The notes: generated by a model from the letters alone, not told the origin. 8,339 nucleotides of DNA from Candidatus Thorarchaeota archaeon (GCA_019057595.1 DXJI01000012.1:1-8339), one strand, 5' to 3'. Shown: positions 1-5,940, counted from the first letter of the stretch. A program made the numbers and translations.

Positions 1-161
1 CTGACAAGATAGAGAAGGATCTGATAGAGTTGCTCCCCCAGGAGATGTGGAACAACTATGCAAGATTGATGGGGGCTCACGGACGGAGGACTTGTAAATC
101 ACAACGACCGTTATGTCCTGAATGTAGCGTCAATGCGCTGTGTCCTTCCGCAGAAATTTAG
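1..161 (+). CDS. nth: Endonuclease III, C-terminal end (partial)
   Basis: Only the last 52 codons are in the window (reading frame from base 3, TAG at 159-161). The tail carries the motif HGRRTC followed by three more cysteines in the spacing C-x6-C-x2-C-x5-C. That is the [4Fe-4S] cluster loop of the endonuclease III / MutY helix-hairpin-helix DNA glycosylases. Family knowledge: endonuclease III removes oxidised pyrimidines and cuts the abasic site in base excision repair. The HGRxxC form with the protein ending soon after the cluster favours endonuclease III over MutY, which has a further C-terminal domain. The catalytic lysine and aspartate lie upstream of the window, so activity cannot be judged. 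A short T run at 166-169 may help end transcription. The glycosyltransferase gene follows on the same strand after about 65 bp. Confidence 0.88.
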   Translation, partial: DKIEKDLIELLPQEMWNNYARLMGAHGRRTCKSQRPLCPECSVNALCPSAEI

Positions 162-170
162 ACGCTTTTC

Positions 171-186
171 ATCGAAACATGTTAAA
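171..186 (+). promoter_or_regulatory. Possible BRE/TATA element for the glycosyltransferase gene
   Basis: CGAAAC followed by ATGTTAAA lies about 40-50 bp upstream of the start codon. It resembles an archaeal BRE plus TATA box and would put transcription start near 205-210, just ahead of the GGTGA ribosome binding site. This is pattern matching by eye only, and read-through from the upstream gene is an equally good explanation. Confidence 0.25.
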
Positions 187-227
187 GGGGTATGATTTCG
201 TAGCACAATGTCACCGGTGACAAGATG

Positions 228-1328
228 ATGAGAATAGGCATTGTGAGCAAGTTTGGAGCCCCTGACGGGCTTTGCATTCGTACTGACAGTGTCCTAAAGG
301 GTCTAGTAAGTCGAGGACATGAGGTTCATGCACTCACTCATTCCAAACATGTAGATGGTCTTCCAGAGAATCAGATTCATCGATTCAGAGCAGTCTGGCT
401 CAACAAACACTTCTCAATAGACTCGTTCAGTTCACCACGATCAATTGCACGAATCTCCAAAAAACTCGATATAGACGTGCTGCACATCCAGATGAACTCT
501 GGAACCACTGAAACGTTCCTCCCATACTATAGAAACGCTCTTCCACCTACCATAGTGACTTTTCATCTTGCTTATGCTGGAGGTATGTCATTCTACACAA
601 CTCTTTTTGGCATAGCATGGAAAGGGTCCCTATTTTCAGCTAAAAAGTATGATGAAATCATTCTAGTAGACCCATCACAGAAATCCTACTTTTTGGATTA
701 TGGAGTTCCTGAGAACAGATTATCAATTATCAGAAATGGTGTAGATGTGGATCTATTCAGTCCTCCGACCCAGAGAAAGGACAATGGCATAATCGATTTT
801 GTGTATGTAGGTCGATTGAGTCTTGATAAAGGTGTCAACATCCTCTTGGATGCTTTCGGTCAGTATCATCGAGAAAATCCAGACTCTAGACTAACTCTGA
901 TTGGAGATGGTATGCTCAAGAATAAGATAGAGGATACCGTGGATGATGATTCGATTACTTGGATTGGTAACATAAATCATGATAAAATCCCAGAAGTTCT
1001 TCAGAAAATGGATGCCTTTGTCATTCCGCAAAACATTGGTGGTCTTGGTCTCAGCGTCATGGAGGCAATGAGTTGTGGTCTTCCAGTAATCACAACAGCT
1101 ATCGGTGAAACAGTCCGTCTTCTTGGTAAGGACGAAGGCATATTGGTCAGACCCCACAGTGTTGAGGATGTTGCCGATGCCATGAGAGTATTCGGAGATG
1201 ATAAGAACCTCAGACTATCTATGGGGAGGAAGTGTCGCCAAAAGGTAGAGGACCAATACTCGTGGAAGAACCAAATCCATCAGATCGAGAAGGTCTATGA
1301 GAGAGCCATCGAAAGCAGGAAGAGATGA
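228..1328 (+). CDS. GT4-family (GT-B fold) glycosyltransferase
   Basis: The product (366 residues) transfers a sugar from a nucleotide-sugar donor to an unknown acceptor, probably at the cytoplasmic membrane face in glycolipid, polysaccharide or protein glycosylation. The N-terminal acceptor domain opens with MRIGIVSKFG and has the glycine-rich first loop (residues about 8-14). The donor domain begins after IRNGVDVDLFSP (about 168-179), typical of GT4, and continues with FVYVGRLSLDKG (about 191-202), LTLIGDG (about 222-228) and LGLSVMEAMSCGLPVI (about 273-288). Oddity: family members usually have an E-x7-E pair here. The second Glu is present (about 279), but the position of the first is Gly (about 271), within NIGGLGL. 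I chose ATG 228 over the adjacent ATG 225 because GGTGA at 216-220 is then 7 nt away. The upstream nth gene is unrelated and gives no hint of the acceptor. Confidence 0.85.
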   Translation: MRIGIVSKFGAPDGLCIRTDSVLKGLVSRGHEVHALTHSKHVDGLPENQIHRFRAVWLNKHFSIDSFSSPRSIARISKKLDIDVLHIQMNSGTTETFLPYYRNALPPTIVTFHLAYAGGMSFYTTLFGIAWKGSLFSAKKYDEIILVDPSQKSYFLDYGVPENRLSIIRNGVDVDLFSPPTQRKDNGIIDFVYVGRLSLDKGVNILLDAFGQYHRENPDSRLTLIGDGMLKNKIEDTVDDDSITWIGNINHDKIPEVLQKMDAFVIPQNIGGLGLSVMEAMSCGLPVITTAIGETVRLLGKDEGILVRPHSVEDVADAMRVFGDDKNLRLSMGRKCRQKVEDQYSWKNQIHQIEKVYERAIESRKR

Positions 1329-1330
1329 TG

Positions 1331-1345
1331 GTTTCTTAAGGAAAC
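1331..1345. repeat. Small inverted repeat between glycosyltransferase and serS
   Basis: GTTTC-TTAAG-GAAAC lies 2 bp after the glycosyltransferase stop codon. A second, wider pair encloses it: ATGGTTT at 1328-1334 and AAACCAT at 1365-1371. No T run follows, so it is not a clear terminator. The right arm overlaps GGAAAC, which could be the BRE of a serS promoter with TATA-like CTTATCT at 1348-1354. The arms are short and could arise by chance. Confidence 0.3.
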
Positions 1346-1354
1346 GACTTATCT
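1340..1354 (+). promoter_or_regulatory. Possible BRE/TATA element for serS
   Basis: GGAAAC followed by GACTTATCT lies about 50-60 bp ahead of the serS ATG. It would give a transcription start near 1375-1380 and a leader of about 25 nt carrying the GGTGA site. The assignment is by eye only. Confidence 0.25.
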
Positions 1355-1403
1355 GGTATCAGAAAAACCATCCACATACACAACTAGACAGGTGAAACAT
1401 CAG

Positions 1404-2696
1404 ATGCTAGACATCCGGTTCATCAGAGACAATATCGATTTGATTCGTGACAACCTCAAACTCAGAAGAGATGAGAACAAGCTCAAAGACTTCGAGAAGC
1501 TACTTGAGATGGACGAAAAAGTCAGAGCCCTGATGAGAGATATCCAAGATCAAAGAACTCAAAGAAACAAGCTATCAAAAGAGATAGGTGAACTGAAGAA
1601 ATCTGGTACGGATAGTTCCAAGCTTGTCAAGCAGGTCAACAAAGTAAATGATATAATCAGGTCCCTAGAGTCTGAGAAGGAAACGATTGAGACCGCCCTG
1701 AAACGGATACAGATGAGTATACCTAACATCCTACACGAGAGCGTCCCATATGGCAAGGATGACGAAGACAACGAGGTTGTAAAAGAGTGGGGTGGCAAAC
1801 CCAACTTCGATTTCGAATATCACAGCCATGTGGATCTTCTTGAAACCCTCAATGTGGGCGACATCCCGCGAGCTGCAAAGATTGCAGGCTCAAGGTTCTA
1901 TTATCTCAAGAACGAGTTGGTCCTTCTTGATATTGCAATGCAGCAGATGGCATTGGAGATGCTCTTGAAGAAAGGATACGCTCCGATTTACCCACCTTTC
2001 ATGATGCGTCGAGAGCCATACGAGGGTGTCACAGATCTTGCGGACTTCGAGGATGTAATGTACAAAATCGAAGGAGAAGATCTCTATCTAATCGCAACAT
2101 CAGAGCACCCACTTTCTGCGATGTACATGGGAGAGATATTCGAACCGAATGACCTTCCTATCAAACTCGCTGGAGTTAGCGCATGTTTCCGAAAAGAAGC
2201 GGGGTCCCATGGAAAGGACACAAAGGGTATTTTCAGAGTGCACCAGTTCAACAAAGTGGAGCAGTATGTGTTCAGCCATCCGGATGAGTCCTGGGGAATC
2301 CATGAGGAATTGATTAAGAACGAGGAGGAGTATGTGCAAGCGCTCAAACTTCCTTATCGCATCGTGAATTCATGCACTGGTGATATTGGGATAGTAGCTG
2401 CAAAGAAGTATGATTTAGAATACTGGTTTCCTGGCCAACAGAAGTACCGTGAAGCGGGTTCATGCAGTAACTGCACAGCATACCAGGCCACTAGACTAAA
2501 CATCAAGTATCGACTGAAGAAAGGCGGTACAGAGAAGGCATACCTCCATACACTCAACAGTACTATGATGGCAAACCCGAGAACGATGGTAGCAATTCTC
2601 GAAAACTATCAGAAAGAGGATGGAAGTGTAAAGATACCATCTGCGTTGCTCAAGTATCTACCATCTGGCATTAAGGAAATGGTGCCACAGAAGTAA
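1404..2696 (+). CDS. serS: Seryl-tRNA synthetase (common, non-methanogenic type)
   Basis: This cytoplasmic class II aminoacyl-tRNA synthetase (430 residues) charges tRNA-Ser, and tRNA-Sec where present, with serine. Residues about 1-106 begin MLDIRFIRDN and form the long antiparallel coiled coil that contacts the tRNA long variable arm. The catalytic domain shows TSEHP (about 232-236), motif 2 CFRKEAGSHGKDTKG with FRVHQFNKVE (about 261-286), the conserved SCSNC stretch (about 353-357) and motif 3 LHTLNSTMMANPRTMVAILE (about 382-401). The protein has the usual length and all signature motifs, and it lacks the methanogen-type N-terminal domain. The start is ATG 1404: GGTGA at 1391-1395 lies 8 nt upstream, and translation from this ATG gives the usual MLDI beginning. 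The GTG at 1392 is part of the Shine-Dalgarno sequence and is a poor alternative. The gene looks functional. The flanking genes are unrelated to translation. Confidence 0.97.
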   Translation: MLDIRFIRDNIDLIRDNLKLRRDENKLKDFEKLLEMDEKVRALMRDIQDQRTQRNKLSKEIGELKKSGTDSSKLVKQVNKVNDIIRSLESEKETIETALKRIQMSIPNILHESVPYGKDDEDNEVVKEWGGKPNFDFEYHSHVDLLETLNVGDIPRAAKIAGSRFYYLKNELVLLDIAMQQMALEMLLKKGYAPIYPPFMMRREPYEGVTDLADFEDVMYKIEGEDLYLIATSEHPLSAMYMGEIFEPNDLPIKLAGVSACFRKEAGSHGKDTKGIFRVHQFNKVEQYVFSHPDESWGIHEELIKNEEEYVQALKLPYRIVNSCTGDIGIVAAKKYDLEYWFPGQQKYREAGSCSNCTAYQATRLNIKYRLKKGGTEKAYLHTLNSTMMANPRTMVAILENYQKEDGSVKIPSALLKYLPSGIKEMVPQK

Positions 2697-2732
2697 CTAG
2701 CGTGTGGATCAATCATATATCGAGAATATTTC

Positions 2733-2767
2733 TGATGCTCGAAAGTTTCACAGAAATTCTAGCATCA
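2733..2767. repeat. Interrupted hairpin upstream of the rubrerythrin-like gene
   Basis: TGATGCTCGAA (2733-2743) is matched by TTCTAGCATCA (2757-2767), an 11-bp arm with one mismatch. The centre contains a further pair, TTTC (2746-2749) and GAAA (2753-2756), around an ACA loop. As RNA this folds into 7 bp, a 1x1 mismatch, 3 bp, a 2-nt bulge and 4 bp. It lies 37 bp after the serS stop and is not followed by a T run, so it is not a standard terminator. It may be an operator, a processing site or a leader structure. Confidence 0.6.
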
Positions 2768-2768
2768 T

Positions 2769-2776
2769 GCTTAATA
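2769..2776 (+). promoter_or_regulatory. Possible TATA box for the rubrerythrin-like gene
   Basis: GCTTAATA lies 34-41 bp ahead of the chosen ATG. An archaeal start about 25 bp downstream would fall near 2797, giving a very short leader that still includes the GGGGA ribosome binding site at 2799-2803. The box lies directly after one inverted repeat and overlaps the next. The call is by eye only. Confidence 0.3.
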
Positions 2777-2794
2777 CCTGCCTTCGTTCAGGTA
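2775..2794. repeat. Second inverted repeat, between TATA box and ribosome binding site
   Basis: TACCTG (2775-2780) and CAGGTA (2789-2794) form a perfect 6-bp inverted repeat with an 8-nt spacer, ending 4 nt before the GGGGA ribosome binding site. If transcribed it could fold next to the ribosome binding site. If DNA-bound it would sit across the core promoter, where a repressor would block initiation. A 6-bp arm alone is modest evidence. Its placement makes it worth noting. Confidence 0.4.
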
Positions 2795-2809
2795 GCTTGG
2801 GGAATATCA

Positions 2810-3280
2810 ATGACAACTGTTCAACAGTCATTCGAAAAGTTAGTGTCTCTTGCCATCCAGAGGGAAGAAGAAGCATATGATTTCTACATGAAAGCCGCTG
2901 ATGACTCAGAGTTCAAGGCGTCCATTAAGTTGCTACAGGATCTAGCAAACCAAGAAGTGATTCACAAGAAAAAGTTAGAGCAAGCACTTGATGGAGGCGT
3001 ATGTGATACTTTCACATGTGGTTCTGTTGAAGAGCTGAAAAAATTGGACTTGGATCGGTACCTAGTCGACATCCCGCTCTCATCATCATCAACGCCTCAA
3101 GATGTTCTAATTGTGGCTATCAAAAAAGAAGCGGCAGCCAATAGCTTTTACAAAGCACTTTCTGAACTGACAGGTAGTGCAGCACACAGATCAGTCTTTG
3201 AAGCTCTGGCCAAAGAAGAAGATGTCCACAAGACCAGATTGCAGAATCTGTATGACGATGTCTTTCAGCCAGACATGTGA
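2810..3280 (+). CDS. Rubrerythrin-like ferritin-fold di-iron protein
   Basis: The product (156 residues) is a four-helix-bundle protein of the rubrerythrin/ferritin-like group, which in anaerobes mainly reduces hydrogen peroxide. The iron-ligand pattern appears twice. Helix 1 has a Glu cluster then Tyr (REEEAYDFY, about 18-26), helix 2 has EVIH (49-52), helix 3 has KKEAAANSFY (105-114) and helix 4 has KEEDVH (135-140). There is no C-terminal rubredoxin domain, so electrons must come from a separate partner. The linker between the helix pairs contains two cysteines (C65 and C70, C-x4-C) of unknown role. The frame stays open upstream to 2702, but that stretch covers the hairpins and does not look like rubrerythrin. 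ATG 2810 has GGGGA 6 nt upstream and begins at the expected helix. Peroxidase activity is inferred, and iron storage or sensing is possible. Confidence 0.82.
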   Translation: MTTVQQSFEKLVSLAIQREEEAYDFYMKAADDSEFKASIKLLQDLANQEVIHKKKLEQALDGGVCDTFTCGSVEELKKLDLDRYLVDIPLSSSSTPQDVLIVAIKKEAAANSFYKALSELTGSAAHRSVFEALAKEEDVHKTRLQNLYDDVFQPDM

Positions 3281-3314
3281 GAGAGCCGATACAGGTTCTC
3301 CCACTTTATCTTTT
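3281..3314 (+). terminator. Hairpin and T-rich terminator after the rubrerythrin-like gene
   Basis: GAGAGCC (3281-3287) pairs with GGTTCTC (3294-3300) through 7 bp including one G-U pair, around a 6-nt loop. A T-rich tract (TTTATCTTTT, 3305-3314) follows. It starts directly after the TGA stop and lies between two convergent genes, where termination is expected. Confidence 0.65.
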
Positions 3315-3321
3315 CATTACT

Positions 3322-4602
3322 CTAAGTCTTGTGTAACTTCTCTGCTGCAATGAATGTGAGACCTCGTTTGGTCAGTTCTTCTGCAGTCCTATTGAGCGCA
3401 TGATGTTTGTCAAGATAGTTCTGAGTGTGCAAAGGCATGTGACCTTGTTCAATAATATCGGTCTTCGGTCTGAAATAATCCAAGATATCACTTGGATAAT
3501 CTCGCTGTGAATCAATCTCTGGAACTCCGCCCTCATGTTTGGCACTGATGTTTTTCACATGGTCAGCAAGATCAAGAAGTTCTGGAAGCCGATCATAGGG
3601 CTGGCGGACTATACTCTTGTAGGTTTCAGTTATATGATGTTCAAGTCTAACAACATCCTCGAACCCGAAACCCTCTCTTACGTAAGCAGCCAGTTCCAAA
3701 GTTGTGTTGTCCACACTATTGGAGAGGTTGAATCCTATCAAGGGGCTAGTTCCATCCTCACGACTGAAGAGTTTGGCTGTCAGGAGTGTCCAAAGACAAG
3801 CGTATGGATTGTCATTACCCATAAAGACAGAGATCTTGAACTCCATGTCAATTCCAAGCTTATGCATCATGTATCCCACAAGCACACTACCTGGATTGAT
3901 GTTGAGAACTTGCTTCACACCATATTTCGTAAAATAGTTCAGATATTCATCAGCCCATTTCAATGGGAAATCATTGGGCATCCCGACACCACCAAAGTAT
4001 CCTGTGATTGTGTCTGGACCTCCAAGGTGGATGTTAACAGGTGCACCATCAGGTCCTGGAAATGTCCCTTTCGTGTCAAGTGTTTCAACATAGGAGGAGC
4101 CTACAATCTGCATACCTGCGGCAAAAGCAATTACGTGGTCATCAGCGGTCTGTTCAGCCATGTTTCTCACACGAATGAATCGACCAGGCATCAACTCTCC
4201 TTTCTCAATCGATTGTTTTGCCTCTTCTATTAACCAAGGAAAGTATTGGCATGCGCTGATTTCAAGAGTCACTGCGAAACTCGTGTCAAACTTGGTCGAA
4301 TCAGCCTTGTCACCCAGGATCTTTCGACGATAATCCTCTACTGAGATGAATGCATCATTATCACGCTGTTCTTGAAGCCAGAGTAAATCCTTAACATATG
4401 GAGAATTCTTCTCTTCGAGGAGTGCAAGAAGATTTTCAAGCTTTGCAGCCTCTCGGGCTTTCTTGTTGATTTCTTCAACTCCACCATATTTCTCAATGAC
4501 TTCGAGAAGACCACTCACAAGTGGATTATCATCACGAAGGAGGAAATCATTAATCTCATCCAGTCTAGCTCGATCAATTCTCAGTTTATTCCTATCCGTC
4601 AT
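3322..4602 (-). CDS. Uncharacterised 426-residue protein, probably a soluble enzyme
   Basis: I do not recognise the family. The protein is 426 residues with no signal peptide, no membrane segment and only two cysteines (118 and 270), so an iron-sulfur or radical SAM role is unlikely. Residues 1-100 are charged and helical. The core (about 105-330) alternates predicted strands and helices and has conserved-looking patches: GRFIRVRNMAEQ (140-151), SYVETLDTKGTFPGPDGAP (170-188), NIHLGGPDTITGYFGG (190-205), VLNINPGSVLVGY (232-244), FMGNDNPYAC (260-269) and LEHHITETY (320-328). The glycine, acid and histidine patches suggest a TIM-barrel-like enzyme, which is inference only. It lies 83 bp downstream of the S-component gene on the same strand, but a T run and TATA-like sequence between them argue for its own transcript. 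ATG 4602 is the only sensible start. Its Shine-Dalgarno sequence is weak. Confidence 0.85.
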   Translation of the reverse strand: MTDRNKLRIDRARLDEINDFLLRDDNPLVSGLLEVIEKYGGVEEINKKAREAAKLENLLALLEEKNSPYVKDLLWLQEQRDNDAFISVEDYRRKILGDKADSTKFDTSFAVTLEISACQYFPWLIEEAKQSIEKGELMPGRFIRVRNMAEQTADDHVIAFAAGMQIVGSSYVETLDTKGTFPGPDGAPVNIHLGGPDTITGYFGGVGMPNDFPLKWADEYLNYFTKYGVKQVLNINPGSVLVGYMMHKLGIDMEFKISVFMGNDNPYACLWTLLTAKLFSREDGTSPLIGFNLSNSVDNTTLELAAYVREGFGFEDVVRLEHHITETYKSIVRQPYDRLPELLDLADHVKNISAKHEGGVPEIDSQRDYPSDILDYFRPKTDIIEQGHMPLHTQNYLDKHHALNRTAEELTKRGLTFIAAEKLHKT

Positions 4603-4649
4603 AATCAGTGCATCCTATCCTCTGATGTTGCTATACCCTTTGAGATACG

Positions 4650-4657
4650 AATATACT
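4650..4657 (-). promoter_or_regulatory. Possible TATA box for the 426-residue protein gene
   Basis: On the minus strand GTATATTC lies about 50 bp upstream of the ATG at 4602. A start 25 bp downstream would leave a leader of roughly 25 nt. It follows the T run that may end the upstream transcript. The call is by eye only. Confidence 0.35.
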
Positions 4658-4664
4658 ACATCCT

Positions 4665-4670
4665 AAAAAA
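4665..4670 (-). terminator. Oligo-T terminator candidate after the ECF S-component gene
   Basis: On the minus strand a TTTTTT run occurs 15 nt after the TAG stop of the S-component gene. Archaeal RNA polymerase can terminate at T runs without a hairpin. No clear hairpin precedes this one, and the same run could instead belong to the next gene's promoter. Confidence 0.35.
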
Positions 4671-4685
4671 CGATTCCGACGAAAA

Positions 4686-5249
4686 CTAGTTCTCCACCAG
4701 GTCCAATTCCCCATAGTTGATTGTCCGGAGGTAAGAACGTATGGTAGGACCAATCAGGAGGGTGACGACACCTCCAATCACAACCTGTGCTAAATTGACT
4801 GTCACAAGTTCTCCGATAGCAGCTGCAACTCCGAACAAGAACACTTGGGCAATGAAATAACCTGTCAACATAATGAATGCTCCAACAATCACAGCAAGGA
4901 TGTCCATTTTGTTAATCTTGTTCGATGCCAGCACACGAGACCCCAAGTACCCCACTGCCATGCCTTCAAGTCCTTTGACAACGAGGGTTATTGGAGCATA
5001 GAAGGTCCACCCAGAAATCACATCTGCCAAGGCCGATCCAACCCCTCCAGCAAAGAACCCTCCAATAGGTCCCAGAAGAAGTCCACCTAGCATTACCATA
5101 GTATCTCCTAGATTAAAGTAACCACTTGTTCCAGGATATGGAATCTGAATCACGAGGGTCATGATTGTCGCAAGTGCAGTCATAATAGCTAACAAAGCTA
5201 GATTCACTGCAGAGTTCTTTCCAGAGGGGCGAAAATACTCCATCTCCAT
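4686..5249 (-). CDS. ECF-transporter substrate-binding S component
   Basis: The product (187 residues) is a small integral membrane protein that binds a vitamin or other micronutrient and works with an ECF energising module (two ATPases and a T subunit). About six hydrophobic segments are visible, near residues 15-37, 48-70, 72-90, 92-107, 116-142 and 153-172. The patch with FNLGDTMVMLGGLLLGPIGG (45-64), then GVGSALADVISGW (69-81), matches the riboflavin/HmpT-like S-component group (Pfam ECF-ribofla_trS type). The substrate cannot be read from the sequence. No ATPase or T gene is present, which fits group II systems with a shared module. I chose ATG 5249 because GGTGA lies 7 nt upstream. A GTG at 5267 is in frame, but the strong Shine-Dalgarno stretch GAGGTGGAAGGTGA runs through it. 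Confidence 0.85.
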   Translation of the reverse strand: MEMEYFRPSGKNSAVNLALLAIMTALATIMTLVIQIPYPGTSGYFNLGDTMVMLGGLLLGPIGGFFAGGVGSALADVISGWTFYAPITLVVKGLEGMAVGYLGSRVLASNKINKMDILAVIVGAFIMLTGYFIAQVFLFGVAAAIGELVTVNLAQVVIGGVVTLLIGPTIRSYLRTINYGELDLVEN

Positions 5250-5270
5250 TTCGTGTTCACCTTCCACCTC

Positions 5271-5282
5271 AGCAACGTTGCT
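5271..5282. repeat. 12-bp palindrome in the S-component leader/promoter region
   Basis: AGCAACGTTGCT is a perfect 12-bp palindrome 22 bp ahead of the chosen S-component ATG, at about the predicted transcription start. It could be a small operator. A palindrome of this length is expected about twice by chance in 8.3 kb, so only its position makes it interesting. Confidence 0.3.
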
Positions 5283-5297
5283 CCCGCAAGATAGGAA

Positions 5298-5307
5298 GCA
5301 TATAACC
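5298..5307 (-). promoter_or_regulatory. TATA box candidate for the ECF S-component gene
   Basis: The minus strand reads GGTTATATGC, a good archaeal TATA-like sequence, 49-58 bp upstream of the ATG at 5249. Transcription would start near 5279, giving a leader of about 30 nt with a strong ribosome binding site. Confidence 0.45.
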
Positions 5308-5344
5308 TTGAGCCTAGGAGTATGTGCGTACTAGTTCGTGACCA

Positions 5345-5372
5345 TTAACGGTCTTAACCGCACTTTTTTAAC
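5345..5372 (+). promoter_or_regulatory. Superoxide reductase promoter with repeated TTAAC
   Basis: A TATA-like block TTTTTTAA (5364-5371) would give transcription start near 5390-5395 and a leader of about 55 nt. TTAAC occurs three times in 28 bp (5345-5349, 5354-5358 and 5368-5372), the last overlapping the TATA box. CGGT-CTTA-ACCG (5349-5360) is a small inverted repeat in the same place. This could be a regulator site next to the core promoter. It is pattern recognition only. Confidence 0.4.
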
Positions 5373-5448
5373 AAATCGAACATACAACCCTATAGTGCGC
5401 AGTCTGAAATGTCAGCTGCAGCATTTTGAGAAATTGAGGTTGGGAATA

Positions 5449-5829
5449 ATGTCCAAGAAATGGATACAGACTGCTGATTGGAAGAGTGAGAAACACGTAC
5501 CTGCAATTGATATCAAGAAGGTCGAGGACGGAAAAGCTGTTGTCATAGTTGCCGTTGGCAAAGAAATTGCACATCCTAACACAACTAATCACCACATAAA
5601 GTGGATGGACCTTTTCTTCTGGCCAGAGGGAGAAAAGTTTCCTTACGAGATTGGATATGCAACTTTCGATCACCATGGCGAATCTGCACAGGGTCCTGAT
5701 ACTAGTGGGATTTACAGCGAGCCCGTTGCTAAGTTTGTCTTCAAGACCAGTAAACCAGGCACCATGATGGCCACAGCCTATTGTAACCTTCACGGTCTCT
5801 GGAAGAGCGAAGCTGAGCTCAAACTGTAG
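5449..5829 (+). CDS. sor: Superoxide reductase, one-iron (neelaredoxin) type
   Basis: This cytoplasmic enzyme (126 residues) reduces superoxide to hydrogen peroxide without making oxygen, using electrons usually delivered by rubredoxin. All iron-site residues of the Fe(His)4Cys centre are visible: EKH at 14-16 (His16, with the functional Glu14 and Lys15), His42 and His48 in HPNTTNHH (42-49), and Cys112 and His115 in CNLHG. There is no N-terminal desulforedoxin domain, so it is the short class like the Pyrococcus enzyme. ATG 5449 has GAGGT 8 nt upstream. The frame is open back to 5338, but that part covers the promoter and is not family-like. The gene is divergent from the S-component gene and ends at a strong hairpin terminator. 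Its peroxide product could be removed by the rubrerythrin-like protein at 2810-3280. No rubredoxin gene is in the window. Confidence 0.95.
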   Translation: MSKKWIQTADWKSEKHVPAIDIKKVEDGKAVVIVAVGKEIAHPNTTNHHIKWMDLFFWPEGEKFPYEIGYATFDHHGESAQGPDTSGIYSEPVAKFVFKTSKPGTMMATAYCNLHGLWKSEAELKL

Positions 5830-5838
5830 AATTGCCAG

Positions 5839-5881
5839 TTGATATGGACCTCCGTTGGCAGGTCCATCAACATTTCTTTTT
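5839..5881 (+). terminator. Hairpin and T-run terminator after superoxide reductase
   Basis: TTGAT (5839-5843) plus GGACCT (5846-5851) pairs with AGGTCC plus ATCAA (5860-5870), an 11-bp stem with a 2-nt AT bulge and an 8-nt loop. TTTCTTTTT (5873-5881) follows. It starts 10 nt after the stop codon and lies between convergent genes. The rest of the gap to 5960 shows no gene. Confidence 0.75.
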
Positions 5882-5940
5882 ACTCTACCACACGTTATGA
5901 TAGCTGTGTCCAATTTCTAGGGTCTTGGAAGTAGCAAACA

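Noticed and set aside
211..220. 10-bp palindrome TCACCGGTGA before the glycosyltransferase start
   Set aside because: About eight such palindromes are expected by chance in this window, and half of it is simply the GGTGA ribosome binding site.
1321..1403. A box C-like ATGATGG suggesting a C/D-box small RNA after the glycosyltransferase gene
   Set aside because: The box is imperfect and overlaps the stop codon, and no CTGA box D follows at a suitable distance.
2702..2809. A 36-residue N-terminal extension of the rubrerythrin-like protein, partly hydrophobic
   Set aside because: It could be taken for a signal peptide, but it is encoded by the hairpin region and begins 6 bp after serS. ATG 2810 has its own ribosome binding site and matches the helix start.
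3535..4233. A 232-residue plus-strand open frame antisense to the 426-residue gene
   Set aside because: It overlaps fully with a better-supported gene. Its translation is low in recognisable motifs, rich in Cys, His and Ser, and has no ribosome binding site.
5338..5448. A 37-residue N-terminal extension of superoxide reductase
   Set aside because: It covers the TATA box and leader. The family start and a GAGGT site both support ATG 5449.
5833..5860. Alternative pairing TGCCA/TGGCA that would compete with the superoxide reductase terminator hairpin, like an attenuator
   Set aside because: The stem is only 5 bp and lies after the stop codon with no downstream gene on that strand to control.
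5368..5913. A 181-residue minus-strand open frame covering superoxide reductase
   Set aside because: The opposite strand encodes a complete superoxide reductase with all metal ligands. The frame also runs through its terminator and promoter.
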